Positions 7,780-15,558 of a stretch of DNA of 64,000 bases are shown piece by piece (positions within the stretch are counted from its first letter, which is position 1; every line of letters begins with the position of its first letter). The stretch covers positions 501,427 through 565,426 of the forward strand of contig NZ_LMOR01000001.1 of the NCBI RefSeq assembly GCF_001424225.1. The letters run 5' to 3'. Source of the DNA: Microbacterium sp. Leaf151. GTDB taxonomy: Bacteria > Actinomycetota > Actinomycetes > Actinomycetales > Microbacteriaceae. The position numbers and the translations under genes were made by a program. The notes beneath the pieces were generated by a model that saw only the letters and a program-made list of their open reading frames with translations, ran no database searches and was not told the origin of the DNA.

Positions 7780-9737
7780 CGGTCGGGCATAGCCACGCGC
7801 TTTCCGCATCCCTCGGGATCCTGCTTGCCCAGGGCACCCCATGGGCCTTGATTGGTGAGCGCGCGCTGACGGAGTTGCTCGTCGCGCTTGCACCGACCGG
7901 GCAAGGGATGGCGCATCTCGCCCGGTATCTGCGGACCACGACAGCCCGCGTCGCTGAGGACGCCGACCCGCAGATGCCGCGACAGGTCCAAGTCCTGCTG
8001 CGCACGATCCACGAGCTCGGCTACAACGTCAAGCTGCCCAGGTGCGCGCGCTGCGGCGAAGAGAAGCTCCTCGTCCAAACCCTCCACGACGGCGTCCGAG
8101 CGTGCGCGAACTGCGCGAAGGAGACCTACACACGCCGTTGCGACGAATGCGGTCGGGTCCGGCCGATCAGCCTGAGTCGTGGCGGGGTGAGCCTCTGCAA
8201 CACCTGCAGGCGGCGACACGACGACGCGAGGAAGACGTGCCTGGCCTGCCACAACGTTCGCCTCGTTCACACCCGCACCGACGCTGGACCGCTTTGCCCG
8301 GAATGCGCACCCGGCAAGGTCGAGCCGTGCGTGCACTGCGGACTCACGAAGCGGGTGAAGGTGAGATTCACCGGCGGAGCGACCTGCGATCAGTGCTTCT
8401 CCATCATCCGCAACACCAATCGGGCATGCCCGCGCTGCAACACGGTGACCCTAGTCGCCTCCGTCGCCGATGACGGCACACTGGCCTGCTCGAGCTGCGC
8501 CGGCAGGGTCTCCTCGTTCGTCTGCGTCGAATGCGGATCCGAGGGCATCCGACACGGGAAACGCTGCTACCCCTGCGCCGCACGTTTGGCGGTCAATGAA
8601 CTGTTCGCGGACGGCACCCCGGCACGTCGGGTCGCGCTCGAGCCGCTGCGGGTTCGGCTCCTGCACCATCCGGAGCCGAAATCGATGGTGCTCTGGCCTA
8701 AGCGCAGCGCCTCCGCCGGGATCCTCGCCCAGATCCTGCGAGAAGAGATCGCGCTCACCCATGATGCGCTGGACGAGCACCCCGTCACTCAGGCTGCGTC
8801 GTTGCTGCGCCACGCCCTCGTCGACGTCGGAGCACTGACCCCGCGAGATGACGGCTGGGCGGGGTTCAATCTTTGGCTCGACCGCTTCCTCCCCGGTCAG
8901 CCTGAGGAGATCTCCCAGCTCCTCAACCCGTTCTGCCGTTGGGACGTCACCGCCCGCACACGCCTGATGATCCGACGCAATGGCCTCACCGACGGCACGT
9001 TCGTCCGCGCTCGACGGATCTGCCGGTCAGCGCACCGCTTCCTCGCCCACCTGCATGCGCAAAACGTCGCGCTGCTTGATGCCCCTCAGAGCGTGCTCGA
9101 CTACTACCTCGAGGATCACCCGCGGGAACGAGAGCACCTGCGGAACTTCCTGCGCTGGGCAGCAGAATCAGGGCACGCGACACGCATCAGGCCCGTTCCC
9201 GCCAAATGGGCTGACCCCTCGACCAGCTACCCGATGCACATCTACCGAGATTGGATGACCCGGTTCGAGACCGATGAGACCATCCCCCTTCGCGCACGCA
9301 TTTGCGGCCTCATCGCCGGAACGACAGGCCGCCCCAGTTCGACCACTGCGAAACTCACCCGCTCGATGATCGATGACACCGGGCACCGCATGACCCTACA
9401 GATCGGCAAGAGCCCGTTCCAGCTCCGCAATCCGCTCCCCGCGCTGATCCGACGGCAATTGGACGAGCCACGCCGATGGGACATCGAGTCCGACTGGCTC
9501 TTCCCCTCGAAACTGCGCGCCGGCACGCACACCGACTACAGCAGCTTCGTCAAAGACCTGCAGCAGCTGGGCTGCAGCGTCGTCGCGCTTCGGGGAGCAG
9601 CGCTGGTCAACCTCGCCGCCACGATGCCCGTGGGGCCGCTGGCAGACCTGACCGGGATCTCGGTCAACGTCGCCGCGCGATGGCAGGTCGTTGCGGCGGC
9701 CGCGTACTCGCAATACCCGGCATTGCGGCTCGACTAG
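7776..9737 (+). CDS. 653-aa protein: six zinc ribbons joined to a degenerate recombinase-like C-terminus
   Basis: The GTG start at 7776 overlaps the stop of the HTH gene. Residues 90-267 contain twelve CxxC pairs (90/93, 110/113, 122/125, 141/144, 155/158, 174/177, 185/188, 204/207, 218/221, 238/241, 250/253, 264/267), enough for six zinc ribbons. The C-terminal 250 residues resemble a tyrosine recombinase: a core-binding-like helical region (about 400-470) and a final block ending in ALRG (R606), TGIS where a recombinase has LGH, W636 and two late tyrosines (644, 647). The HxxR histidine and the LGH histidine are not seen, so catalysis is doubtful. It probably acts as a DNA-binding accessory to the intact recombinase at 6365. 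Its stop overlaps the convergent arsR by four bases. Confidence 0.7.
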   Translation: MTVGHSHALSASLGILLAQGTPWALIGERALTELLVALAPTGQGMAHLARYLRTTTARVAEDADPQMPRQVQVLLRTIHELGYNVKLPRCARCGEEKLLVQTLHDGVRACANCAKETYTRRCDECGRVRPISLSRGGVSLCNTCRRRHDDARKTCLACHNVRLVHTRTDAGPLCPECAPGKVEPCVHCGLTKRVKVRFTGGATCDQCFSIIRNTNRACPRCNTVTLVASVADDGTLACSSCAGRVSSFVCVECGSEGIRHGKRCYPCAARLAVNELFADGTPARRVALEPLRVRLLHHPEPKSMVLWPKRSASAGILAQILREEIALTHDALDEHPVTQAASLLRHALVDVGALTPRDDGWAGFNLWLDRFLPGQPEEISQLLNPFCRWDVTARTRLMIRRNGLTDGTFVRARRICRSAHRFLAHLHAQNVALLDAPQSVLDYYLEDHPREREHLRNFLRWAAESGHATRIRPVPAKWADPSTSYPMHIYRDWMTRFETDETIPLRARICGLIAGTTGRPSSTTAKLTRSMIDDTGHRMTLQIGKSPFQLRNPLPALIRRQLDEPRRWDIESDWLFPSKLRAGTHTDYSSFVKDLQQLGCSVVALRGAALVNLAATMPVGPLADLTGISVNVAARWQVVAAAAYSQYPALRLD

Positions 9738-10084
9738 GCGCTGGCCAGCACCCCGGTCACTCGCTCCAGGGCAGCGGGCACGAGACGGTAATACGCCCAC
9801 GTGCCGCGCTTGGAGCGAGTGAGGAACCCCGCCTCCGTGAGGACCTTCAGATGATGCGACACGGTCGGCTGCGACAGCCCGACCGGCTCGATCAGGTCAC
9901 ACACGCAGGCTTCCTGGTCCGCACTGGCCGCGACGATCGATAGCAGTCGGAGACGGGCGGGATCAGCCAAAGCCTTCAACGTCTGCGCAAGCTGCTCCGC
10001 ATCAGACTGGGTGAGCGGCTCACGAACCAACGGCGCACAGCACGCCACGGCGGAGACGTCTCTGACCTCGAGCATGGTGACCAT
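9734..10084 (-). CDS. arsR: ArsR-family arsenic-responsive repressor
   Basis: 116 residues from ATG 10084; an ATG three codons later is equally usable. Winged-helix features are clear: ALADPARLRLLSIVAAS, QPTVSHHLKVLTEAGFLT as recognition helix, and a beta-wing GTWAYYRL. Cysteines lie at 15-16 and at 60 and 62 (EACVCDL). The N-terminal Cys-Cys pair plus a cysteine near position 60 is the arrangement described for the Corynebacterium glutamicum-type arsenite sensor. It is divergent from the flavoprotein gene, with two palindromic sites between them, so it probably represses both directions until As(III) binds. Confidence 0.88.
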   Translation of the reverse strand: MVTMLEVRDVSAVACCAPLVREPLTQSDAEQLAQTLKALADPARLRLLSIVAASADQEACVCDLIEPVGLSQPTVSHHLKVLTEAGFLTRSKRGTWAYYRLVPAALERVTGVLASA

Positions 10085-10155
10085 GCATCGATGCTAGTCG
10101 ATATTGACAGCGGTCGATAGATGCGGTGATACTGGGCATCGACGCTCATCGATAT
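10085..10155. promoter_or_regulatory. paired ArsR operator-like sites in the divergent promoter
   Basis: Two 20-bp direct repeats that agree at 17 positions (10085-10104 and 10136-10155) each contain the palindrome ATCGA-N6-TCGAT (10087-10102 and 10138-10153). They are 51 bp apart and flank the likely divergent promoters. They lie directly upstream of arsR, so they are the natural candidates for its binding sites. Confidence 0.6.
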
Positions 10156-10170
10156 CTTGGAGGTTTCGTC

Positions 10171-11487
10171 GTGACACTGCTGGATCTGACTCCCCGCACC
10201 GTGACCAATGACCGGCTCGCGACGCTGCCCGTGGTGATCATCGGCGCCGGACCGATCGGTCTCGCTGCGGCCGCGAACCTCGTTGAGCGAGGCATCGATT
10301 TCCTCATCCTGGAGGCCAGCGACCAGGTCGCCGCCTCCGTCCGACTTTGGGGTCACACCCGCTTGTTCTCCCCGTGGCGGCACCTGATTGATCCGGCCGC
10401 GCAGCGACTCCTCGAGGCCACCGGCTGGGCTGCGCCCAACCCGGACGTCGCGCCCACGGGCGCCGAGCTCGTCGAGGACTACCTCGTCCCTCTCGCGCGG
10501 CTGGAGCAGATCGCGTCACGCATCCGATTCGGGGAGACCGTGGTCGCGGTGACCCGTGAGGGGATGGATCGCACCCGCACCGCCGGCCGCGCGCAAGCCC
10601 CGTTCCTGTTGCGCCTCCAGCACGCGGACGGCACCGTCGAAGACATCACCGGGCGGGCGGTGATCGACGCGTCCGGGACTTACACGACCCCGAACCCGCT
10701 AGCCTCCTCCGGCCTTCCCCCGATCGGCGCGGACGGGGTCACGGACCGCATCGTGCATGCGCTTCCTGACGTGCTGGGCGCTGACCGGGCGCGGTTCGCC
10801 GGCCGGCACACCACGGTGGTCGGCGCAGGGCATTCCGCGGCGAACACCCTGATCGCCCTCACACGCCTGGCCCGCGATGAGCCCGGCACCGCGGTCAGCT
10901 GGCTGATCCGCAACACCTCCGCCGTCCGGGTCTCCTCCTCACCTGAAGACGAGCTCGAAGGCCGCGCACAGCTCGGCTCACGCGTGGACCGGCTCGTCGC
11001 AGACGGGCAGGTCCAGCTCATTGACGGCTTCGAGATCTCGAGCGTCGCTGCCGAAGACGCTGGCATCCGCCTGCTCGGGACCCGTCGGGGCGATCCGGCG
11101 CAGCACGTGACGGACGTGGTGGTGAACGCGACGGGGTTCCGTCCGAACCTCGACATGCTCCGCGAGGTCCGGCTCGAGCTTGATGAGATCGTGGAAGCCC
11201 CGCGCCGGTTGGCGCCGTTGATCGATCCGAACGTGCACTCCTGCGGCACGGTCGAACCGCACGGGTTCCGTGAACTCACTCACCCGGAGCCGGGGTTCTT
11301 CCTGGTCGGGATGAAGTCCTACGGGCGTGCCCCCACGTTCCTGCTCGCCACGGGTTACGAGCAGGTCCGCTCCGTGGTCGCGTGGCTGGACGGCGACATG
11401 CGTTCCGCATCGAACGTCGAACTCACGTTGCCCGCCACCGGGGTCTGCTCCACCGATATCGGCGCCGGCGGTTCCTGCTGCTCATGA
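10171..11487 (+). CDS. FAD/NAD(P)-binding flavoprotein of the arsenic cluster (ArsO-like)
   Basis: 438 residues from GTG 10171, chosen because TTGGAGG lies at 10157-10163; the frame is open 15 codons further up without a ribosome site. Two dinucleotide-binding motifs are visible: VVIIGAGPIGLAAAANL near the N-terminus (FAD) and VVGAGHSAANTLIAL near residue 215 (NADPH), the arrangement of flavin monooxygenases. The C-terminus ends in a Cys-Ser-Cys-rich tail (GAGGSCCS). Flavoproteins of this type (called ArsO) recur in actinobacterial ars operons, where oxidation of a reduced arsenical is suspected but not settled. It is the first gene downstream of the ArsR-type sites and overlaps the next gene by four bases. 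Confidence 0.7.
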   Translation: MTLLDLTPRTVTNDRLATLPVVIIGAGPIGLAAAANLVERGIDFLILEASDQVAASVRLWGHTRLFSPWRHLIDPAAQRLLEATGWAAPNPDVAPTGAELVEDYLVPLARLEQIASRIRFGETVVAVTREGMDRTRTAGRAQAPFLLRLQHADGTVEDITGRAVIDASGTYTTPNPLASSGLPPIGADGVTDRIVHALPDVLGADRARFAGRHTTVVGAGHSAANTLIALTRLARDEPGTAVSWLIRNTSAVRVSSSPEDELEGRAQLGSRVDRLVADGQVQLIDGFEISSVAAEDAGIRLLGTRRGDPAQHVTDVVVNATGFRPNLDMLREVRLELDEIVEAPRRLAPLIDPNVHSCGTVEPHGFRELTHPEPGFFLVGMKSYGRAPTFLLATGYEQVRSVVAWLDGDMRSASNVELTLPATGVCSTDIGAGGSCCS

Positions 11488-11993
11488 CCGACATCAGGCT
11501 GATGATCGAGGCGGATTGGCCGCGGGTCGAGGAGATCTTCGCGGCCGGGATCGCGGGCGGCGAGGCCACGTTCGAGACCACCACCCCGACCTGGGAGCAG
11601 TTCGACACCGGCAAGATCACGGACGCTCGCCTGGTCGCCACGCGCGAGGGCGGGACCGTCCTGGGCTGGGCTGCCGCATCCCAAGTCTCTGCTCGCGTCG
11701 CCTACCAGGGGGTGATCGAGCACTCCGTTTACGTGCATCCCGAGGCGCACGGGCAAGGGATCGGACGGCTGCTGCTGGACGCGTTCCTCACTGCGGCCGA
11801 TGACGCCGGCTACTGGACGATCCAGTCCAGCATCTTCCCCGAGAACACGATCAGCCTCCGCCTCCACGAGGCGGCAGGGTTTCGGATCATCGGAACCCGG
11901 GAACGCGTCGCCCGCTCGCAGCTCGGCCCGCACGCCGGCACCTGGCGGGACACCGTCCTCGTCGAGCGCCGCTCGGCCCGTAACGGTCACTGA
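11484..11993 (+). CDS. GNAT acetyltransferase, ArsN / phosphinothricin acetyltransferase type
   Basis: 169 residues, ATG overlapping the flavoprotein stop. The acetyl-CoA loop is seen as HPEAHGQGIGRLLLDAF, preceded by EHSVYV, and the family-typical ends ENTISLRLHEAAGFRIIGT and TWRDTVLVER are present. Members of this family N-acetylate phosphinothricin, and the arsenic-linked ArsN1 branch acetylates the arsenic antibiotic arsinothricin. Presence in an ars operon favours the latter, but I cannot separate the branches by eye. Confidence 0.75.
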   Translation: MTDIRLMIEADWPRVEEIFAAGIAGGEATFETTTPTWEQFDTGKITDARLVATREGGTVLGWAAASQVSARVAYQGVIEHSVYVHPEAHGQGIGRLLLDAFLTAADDAGYWTIQSSIFPENTISLRLHEAAGFRIIGTRERVARSQLGPHAGTWRDTVLVERRSARNGH

Positions 11994-11998
11994 CCCGG

Positions 11999-12673
11999 TC
12001 AGGTGAGCGCGAGCATCCTTGGCGCCAACCTCGACACCCGGGAAGCGAGATCCGCGAACGCAGCCTCGAACGCGTCGTCCGTTGAGGCGGGAATCGGGTC
12101 CGGCACGGACCAATGCAAGACACGGTCGGAGAACTCTTCGTGCGCGCGATCGCAGACCGTGATTACGAAATCGGTGTCTCGCAGGATCCCGTGGACCTGC
12201 TGCGGCACTACTTCGGCCAGGTCCAGCCCGTGACGAGCGGCCGCCGCAATGGCTCCCGCTGCGACGCGATCGGCGGGATGCGTGCCGGCGCTGATCGCGG
12301 GGATCTCGCTCACGTCGTTCCACAACGCTTGGGCGAGTTGGGACCGGGCGGAGTTGGCGGAGCAGACGAACACGACACGCTCCGCCCCCGCCGTCGCGAA
12401 GGATCCCAGCTCGAGCAAGGCCCCCGGGTTGAGGCGCACATACGTCCGCCGCCCGTCGCCCTCCGAGCGGCCGCGAGAGACGATCCCTTCCCGCTCGAGC
12501 ACATTCAGGTGATGCGCCAGCAGGTTCGACGTCATCCCGGAGAGCTCAGACTGCAGCTCCGTGGGAGACAGGTCTCCGAACGTCAGCAGGTCCAGCATCC
12601 GCAGGCGGGCAGGGTCAGCCAGAGCCGCATGCTTCGCAGCCCGCAACTCCAGGAACGTTCTCTCATCGTTCAT
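11999..12673 (-). CDS. ArsR-type repressor fused to a low-molecular-weight phosphatase-type arsenate reductase
   Basis: 224 residues. Residues 10-90 are a winged helix (ALADPARLRMLDLLTFGDLS, MTSNLLAHHLNVLEREGIV). Residues 98-224 are a phosphatase-fold arsenate reductase with the P-loop C104-SANSA-R110 and the general-acid DP at 191-192. Such fusions are known and couple As(V) reduction to As(III) sensing in one chain. There is no obvious Cys pair in the HTH half, so the effector site may use cysteines of the enzyme half (C104, C174). It is divergent from the aquaglyceroporin gene across a near-perfect 12-bp inverted repeat. Confidence 0.85.
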   Translation of the reverse strand: MNDERTFLELRAAKHAALADPARLRMLDLLTFGDLSPTELQSELSGMTSNLLAHHLNVLEREGIVSRGRSEGDGRRTYVRLNPGALLELGSFATAGAERVVFVCSANSARSQLAQALWNDVSEIPAISAGTHPADRVAAGAIAAAARHGLDLAEVVPQQVHGILRDTDFVITVCDRAHEEFSDRVLHWSVPDPIPASTDDAFEAAFADLASRVSRLAPRMLALT

Positions 12674-12676
12674 TGC

Positions 12677-12717
12677 CTCAATCTTGACTGAGCTATAGTC
12701 GGTTCGTCAAGAATGAG
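12677..12717. promoter_or_regulatory. inverted repeat, likely operator of the ArsR-ArsC fusion
   Basis: CTCAATCTTGAC at 12677-12688 and GTCAAGAATGAG at 12706-12717 are complementary at 11 of 12 positions, 17 bp apart, filling the gap between the fusion gene and the porin gene. TTGAC within the left arm could also be a -35 element for the porin gene. CTTGA/TCAAG half-sites are usual for ArsR-family regulators. Confidence 0.6.
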
Positions 12718-12724
12718 GAACCAG

Positions 12725-13468
12725 ATGAACACGATCGCCCTGCTCCGCCGCACCGGCGCCGAACTGCTCGGCACCGGTCTGCTGGTGACCGTCGTGGTCG
12801 GTTCCGGCATCGCCGCCTCCCGGCTCTCCACCGACCCGGGGCTGCAGCTGCTGGAGAACTCGATCGCCACCGCCCTCGGCCTGGGCGTGCTGATCCTGCT
12901 CCTCGGCCCGGTCTCCGGCGCGCACTTCAACCCCGTCGTCTCGATCGCCGACACGATCCTCGGCCGCCGCCACCACACCGGCCTCCCACTCGCCCTCCTG
13001 GCCCTTTATGTCGTGGCGCAGGTGGTCGGCGCGATCGGCGGAGCCGTGCTCGCGAACGCCATGTTCGCCGTCCCAACCACGCTTTCCACCACGGCTCGAG
13101 CCACCCCCGCGACGTTCCTCGCGGAGATCGTCGCGACCGCGGGCCTGGTGCTGCTGATCATCGGCCTGGCCCGCGCACACCGCAGCACCCCGGTGATCGC
13201 CGCCGCGGTCGGCTCCTACATCGGCGCCGCGTATTGGTTCACCAGTTCCACCTCGTTCGCCAACCCTGCCGTGACCATCGGACGTGTCTTCACTGACACG
13301 TTCGCCGGCATCGCCCCGACCTCGGTGCTCCCGTTCCTCGCCGCACAGCTGATCGGCGGCGCAATCGGGGTCGTCCTGGCTCTCCTGCTGTTCCCGCACG
13401 CCACCACGACGGCGGATGACCTGACCGTTTCCCCCACCCTCACCGACCCCTCGAAGGACTCTTCATGA
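12725..13468 (+). CDS. MIP-family aquaglyceroporin of the arsenic cluster (AqpS-like)
   Basis: 247 residues from ATG 12725 (AGGAA six bases upstream; an ATG four codons earlier lacks this). Six hydrophobic helices are visible, with the two pore loops HFNPVVS (NPV at 69-71) and FANPAVT (NPA at 180-182), the first deviating from NPA. MIP channels pass As(OH)3, and an aquaglyceroporin replaces the arsenite pump in the AqpS system of Sinorhizobium. Here it sits between the ArsR-ArsC fusion and a second reductase, and no ArsB or Acr3 gene is in the cluster, which supports an arsenite-release role. It overlaps the next gene by four bases. Confidence 0.8.
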   Translation: MNTIALLRRTGAELLGTGLLVTVVVGSGIAASRLSTDPGLQLLENSIATALGLGVLILLLGPVSGAHFNPVVSIADTILGRRHHTGLPLALLALYVVAQVVGAIGGAVLANAMFAVPTTLSTTARATPATFLAEIVATAGLVLLIIGLARAHRSTPVIAAAVGSYIGAAYWFTSSTSFANPAVTIGRVFTDTFAGIAPTSVLPFLAAQLIGGAIGVVLALLLFPHATTTADDLTVSPTLTDPSKDSS

Positions 13469-14853
13469 CGCATCTTGTTGCTATCGGCGGCAGCGACGCC
13501 GGCATCTCCGCCGCCCTCCGCGCCCGGGAACTTGACCCGACCGTCGAGGTCACCGTGGTCGTCGCCGACGCCTACCCGAACTACTCCATCTGCGGCATCC
13601 CCTACTTCTTCTCCGGCGACGTGAAGCCCTGGCAGTCCCTTGCCCACCGCACCCACGCCGACCTCGAAGCCACCGGCATGCGGCTCCGCCTGGACACCCT
13701 CGCCACGTCCATCGACGTCGCCGGGCAACGCCTCACCGTTCGCGACAGCGCCGGCATCGAGTCGCAGATCGCCTACGACGAACTCGTCGTCGGCACCGGG
13801 GCACTGCCCGCTTACGCCGGCATCGCGGGGCTGGACCAGCTCACCCCCGCCGATGGGGTCCACGTGATCCACTCGATGGGCGACACGTTCGCGCTGGAGA
13901 AGCACCTCACCGAGCGGGACCCGAAGACAGCGATCATCATCGGCGCCGGCTACGTCGGCCTCGAAATGGCCGAAGGCTTCACCGGCCGCGGCATCCAGGT
14001 CACCCAGCTGCAACGCGGCCCCGAAGTCCTCTCCACCCTCGACCCCGAACTCGCCTCGATCGTCCACGCCGAACTGGTCGAGCACGGCGTCACCGTCCAC
14101 ACCAACACCACCGTCCGCGGCGTCGAAAAGACCGCCACCGGCCTGGTCGTGCACGCCGAACACGACGGGCAGCCCGTCACCCATACCGCCGACCTGGTCC
14201 TGGCGGTGGTCGGCGTCCGGCCCAACACGAGCCTGCTCGAGCAGGCCGGCGCAACGCTCGGCGCGGGCCGCGCGGTCGTGGTCGATGAGCAGATGCGGAC
14301 CGGACTCCCGCATGTCTTTGCCGCCGGGGACGGCGTCACCACCCACCACCGCCTCCTCGGCCTCACCTACCTTCCCCTCGGCACCACCGCACACAAGCAA
14401 GGCCGCGTCGCCGGGGAGAACGCCCTCGGCGGGACCGCCCAGTTCGCCGGATCCGTCGGCACCCAGGTCGTGAAAGTCTTCGACGTCGTCGCCGCACGCA
14501 CCGGCCTCCGCGAACACGAAGCCGCCGCAGCCGGCTACAGCCCCGCCACGACGCAGACCGCGGCCGATGACCACAAGCGTTACTACCCGGGCGCGCAGCC
14601 GATCAGCATCCGCATCACCGGCGACACCGAGTCCGGGCTGCTGCTCGGCGCGCAGCTGGTCGGCCGCCTCGGCACCGAAACCGCGAAACGCGTCGACACC
14701 TACGCCACCGCCCTATTCGCGGGGCTCACCGTCGAGCAGATCTCGGACCTCGACCTGTCCTACACGCCACCACTCGGATCTCCGTGGGATGCCGTCCAGG
14801 TCGCCACCCAGGCATGGTCCCGCACCCAAACCCCGGCGGGGGTCCTCGCGTGA
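13465..14853 (+). CDS. FAD-dependent pyridine-nucleotide disulfide oxidoreductase, CoA-disulfide reductase/NADH oxidase type
   Basis: 462 residues. The N-terminal FAD motif is AIGGSDAGISAALRARELD, the single redox cysteine occurs in YSICGIPYF (the CoA-disulfide-reductase-type single-Cys site), the NAD motif is AIIIGAGYVGLEMAEGF, and VFAAGDGV marks the second FAD contact. The C-terminal dimer domain is complete. Enzymes of this group reduce CoA disulfide, persulfides or O2. In this operon it could supply reducing power to the arsenate reductases or act on a thiol-arsenic adduct; that is inference. It overlaps its neighbours on both sides by four bases. Confidence 0.75.
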   Translation: MTHLVAIGGSDAGISAALRARELDPTVEVTVVVADAYPNYSICGIPYFFSGDVKPWQSLAHRTHADLEATGMRLRLDTLATSIDVAGQRLTVRDSAGIESQIAYDELVVGTGALPAYAGIAGLDQLTPADGVHVIHSMGDTFALEKHLTERDPKTAIIIGAGYVGLEMAEGFTGRGIQVTQLQRGPEVLSTLDPELASIVHAELVEHGVTVHTNTTVRGVEKTATGLVVHAEHDGQPVTHTADLVLAVVGVRPNTSLLEQAGATLGAGRAVVVDEQMRTGLPHVFAAGDGVTTHHRLLGLTYLPLGTTAHKQGRVAGENALGGTAQFAGSVGTQVVKVFDVVAARTGLREHEAAAAGYSPATTQTAADDHKRYYPGAQPISIRITGDTESGLLLGAQLVGRLGTETAKRVDTYATALFAGLTVEQISDLDLSYTPPLGSPWDAVQVATQAWSRTQTPAGVLA

Positions 14854-15284
14854 GCACCCCACCCACCGTGCTGTTCATCTGCCAGCACAACGCCGGCCGA
14901 TCCCAACTCGGCGCGCACCTGCTTGAGCACGTCGCCACGGGGCGCGTTCACGCGACCAGCGGCGGACTCTCACCCGCGGAGCACATCAACCCGGTAATCG
15001 CCGAGGCGCTGGGAGAGTTGGGCATTGACACCAGCAGCGCCGTCCCGCGCGCCGTCACTGCCGCAGACCTGGCTGCGGCGGACATCGTCGTCACGATGAA
15101 GCCGAAGCTGGTTCTCCCGGGCCCGGTGACAGGGAGGCTCGTCGAATGGGAGTTTCCAGACCCGGACAGCTGGGGCATCGACGGGGTTCGTGACCTGCGT
15201 GAGCGTGTTCTGACACGTATCCGAACCCTGGCAGCCGATCTCGACACCACGGAGCGGTCAGTCAGTCTCCACGAGCACCGCTGA
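14850..15284 (+). CDS. arsC: arsenate reductase, low-molecular-weight phosphatase type
   Basis: 144 residues from GTG 14850, which overlaps the oxidoreductase stop. The P-loop is C11-QHNAG-R17-S, and WEFPDPDS supplies the general acid. I do not see the C-terminal Cys pair used by thioredoxin-coupled enzymes, and actinobacterial relatives of this shape use mycothiol and mycoredoxin, so mycothiol coupling is likely. It is the last gene of the porin-oxidoreductase-arsC operon and ends 26 bases inside a convergent small gene. Confidence 0.85.
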   Translation: MSTPPTVLFICQHNAGRSQLGAHLLEHVATGRVHATSGGLSPAEHINPVIAEALGELGIDTSSAVPRAVTAADLAAADIVVTMKPKLVLPGPVTGRLVEWEFPDPDSWGIDGVRDLRERVLTRIRTLAADLDTTERSVSLHEHR

Positions 15285-15524
15285 GAAGCCCTCGCCGGTC
15301 TCAACGGCGTGGACCGCTTCGAGCACAGCATCGAGAACGTGCCACATTGCGTCCACCTCGGCCTCGAGCAGCACGGCTCGACGATAAGCGTCCAGATCCT
15401 CACCGAGTTGCTCACGAGCGTCCGTGCGCAGTTGACGTATCTCCGATCGCTGAGCCTCGAGCCGCTCATACAGCGCAGCCGTGATCGGAGCTTTCCCAGG
15501 GTCGAGGACATCCTGCAGGTTCAT
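15258..15524 (-). CDS. small helical hypothetical protein
   Basis: 88 residues, ATG at 15524, not recognised. It is rich in Ala, Glu, Leu and Arg with heptad-like spacing (LYERLEAQRSEIRQLRTDAR), suggesting a two-helix or coiled-coil protein. It lies 34 bp after the larger minus-strand gene and probably shares its transcript. The last 27 bases overlap the end of arsC on the other strand. No strong ribosome site is visible. Confidence 0.5.
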   Translation of the reverse strand: MNLQDVLDPGKAPITAALYERLEAQRSEIRQLRTDAREQLGEDLDAYRRAVLLEAEVDAMWHVLDAVLEAVHAVETGEGFSAVLVETD

Positions 15525-15558
15525 GGCACGAACCTATCTGGGCGCTCGGACGTCGGGA

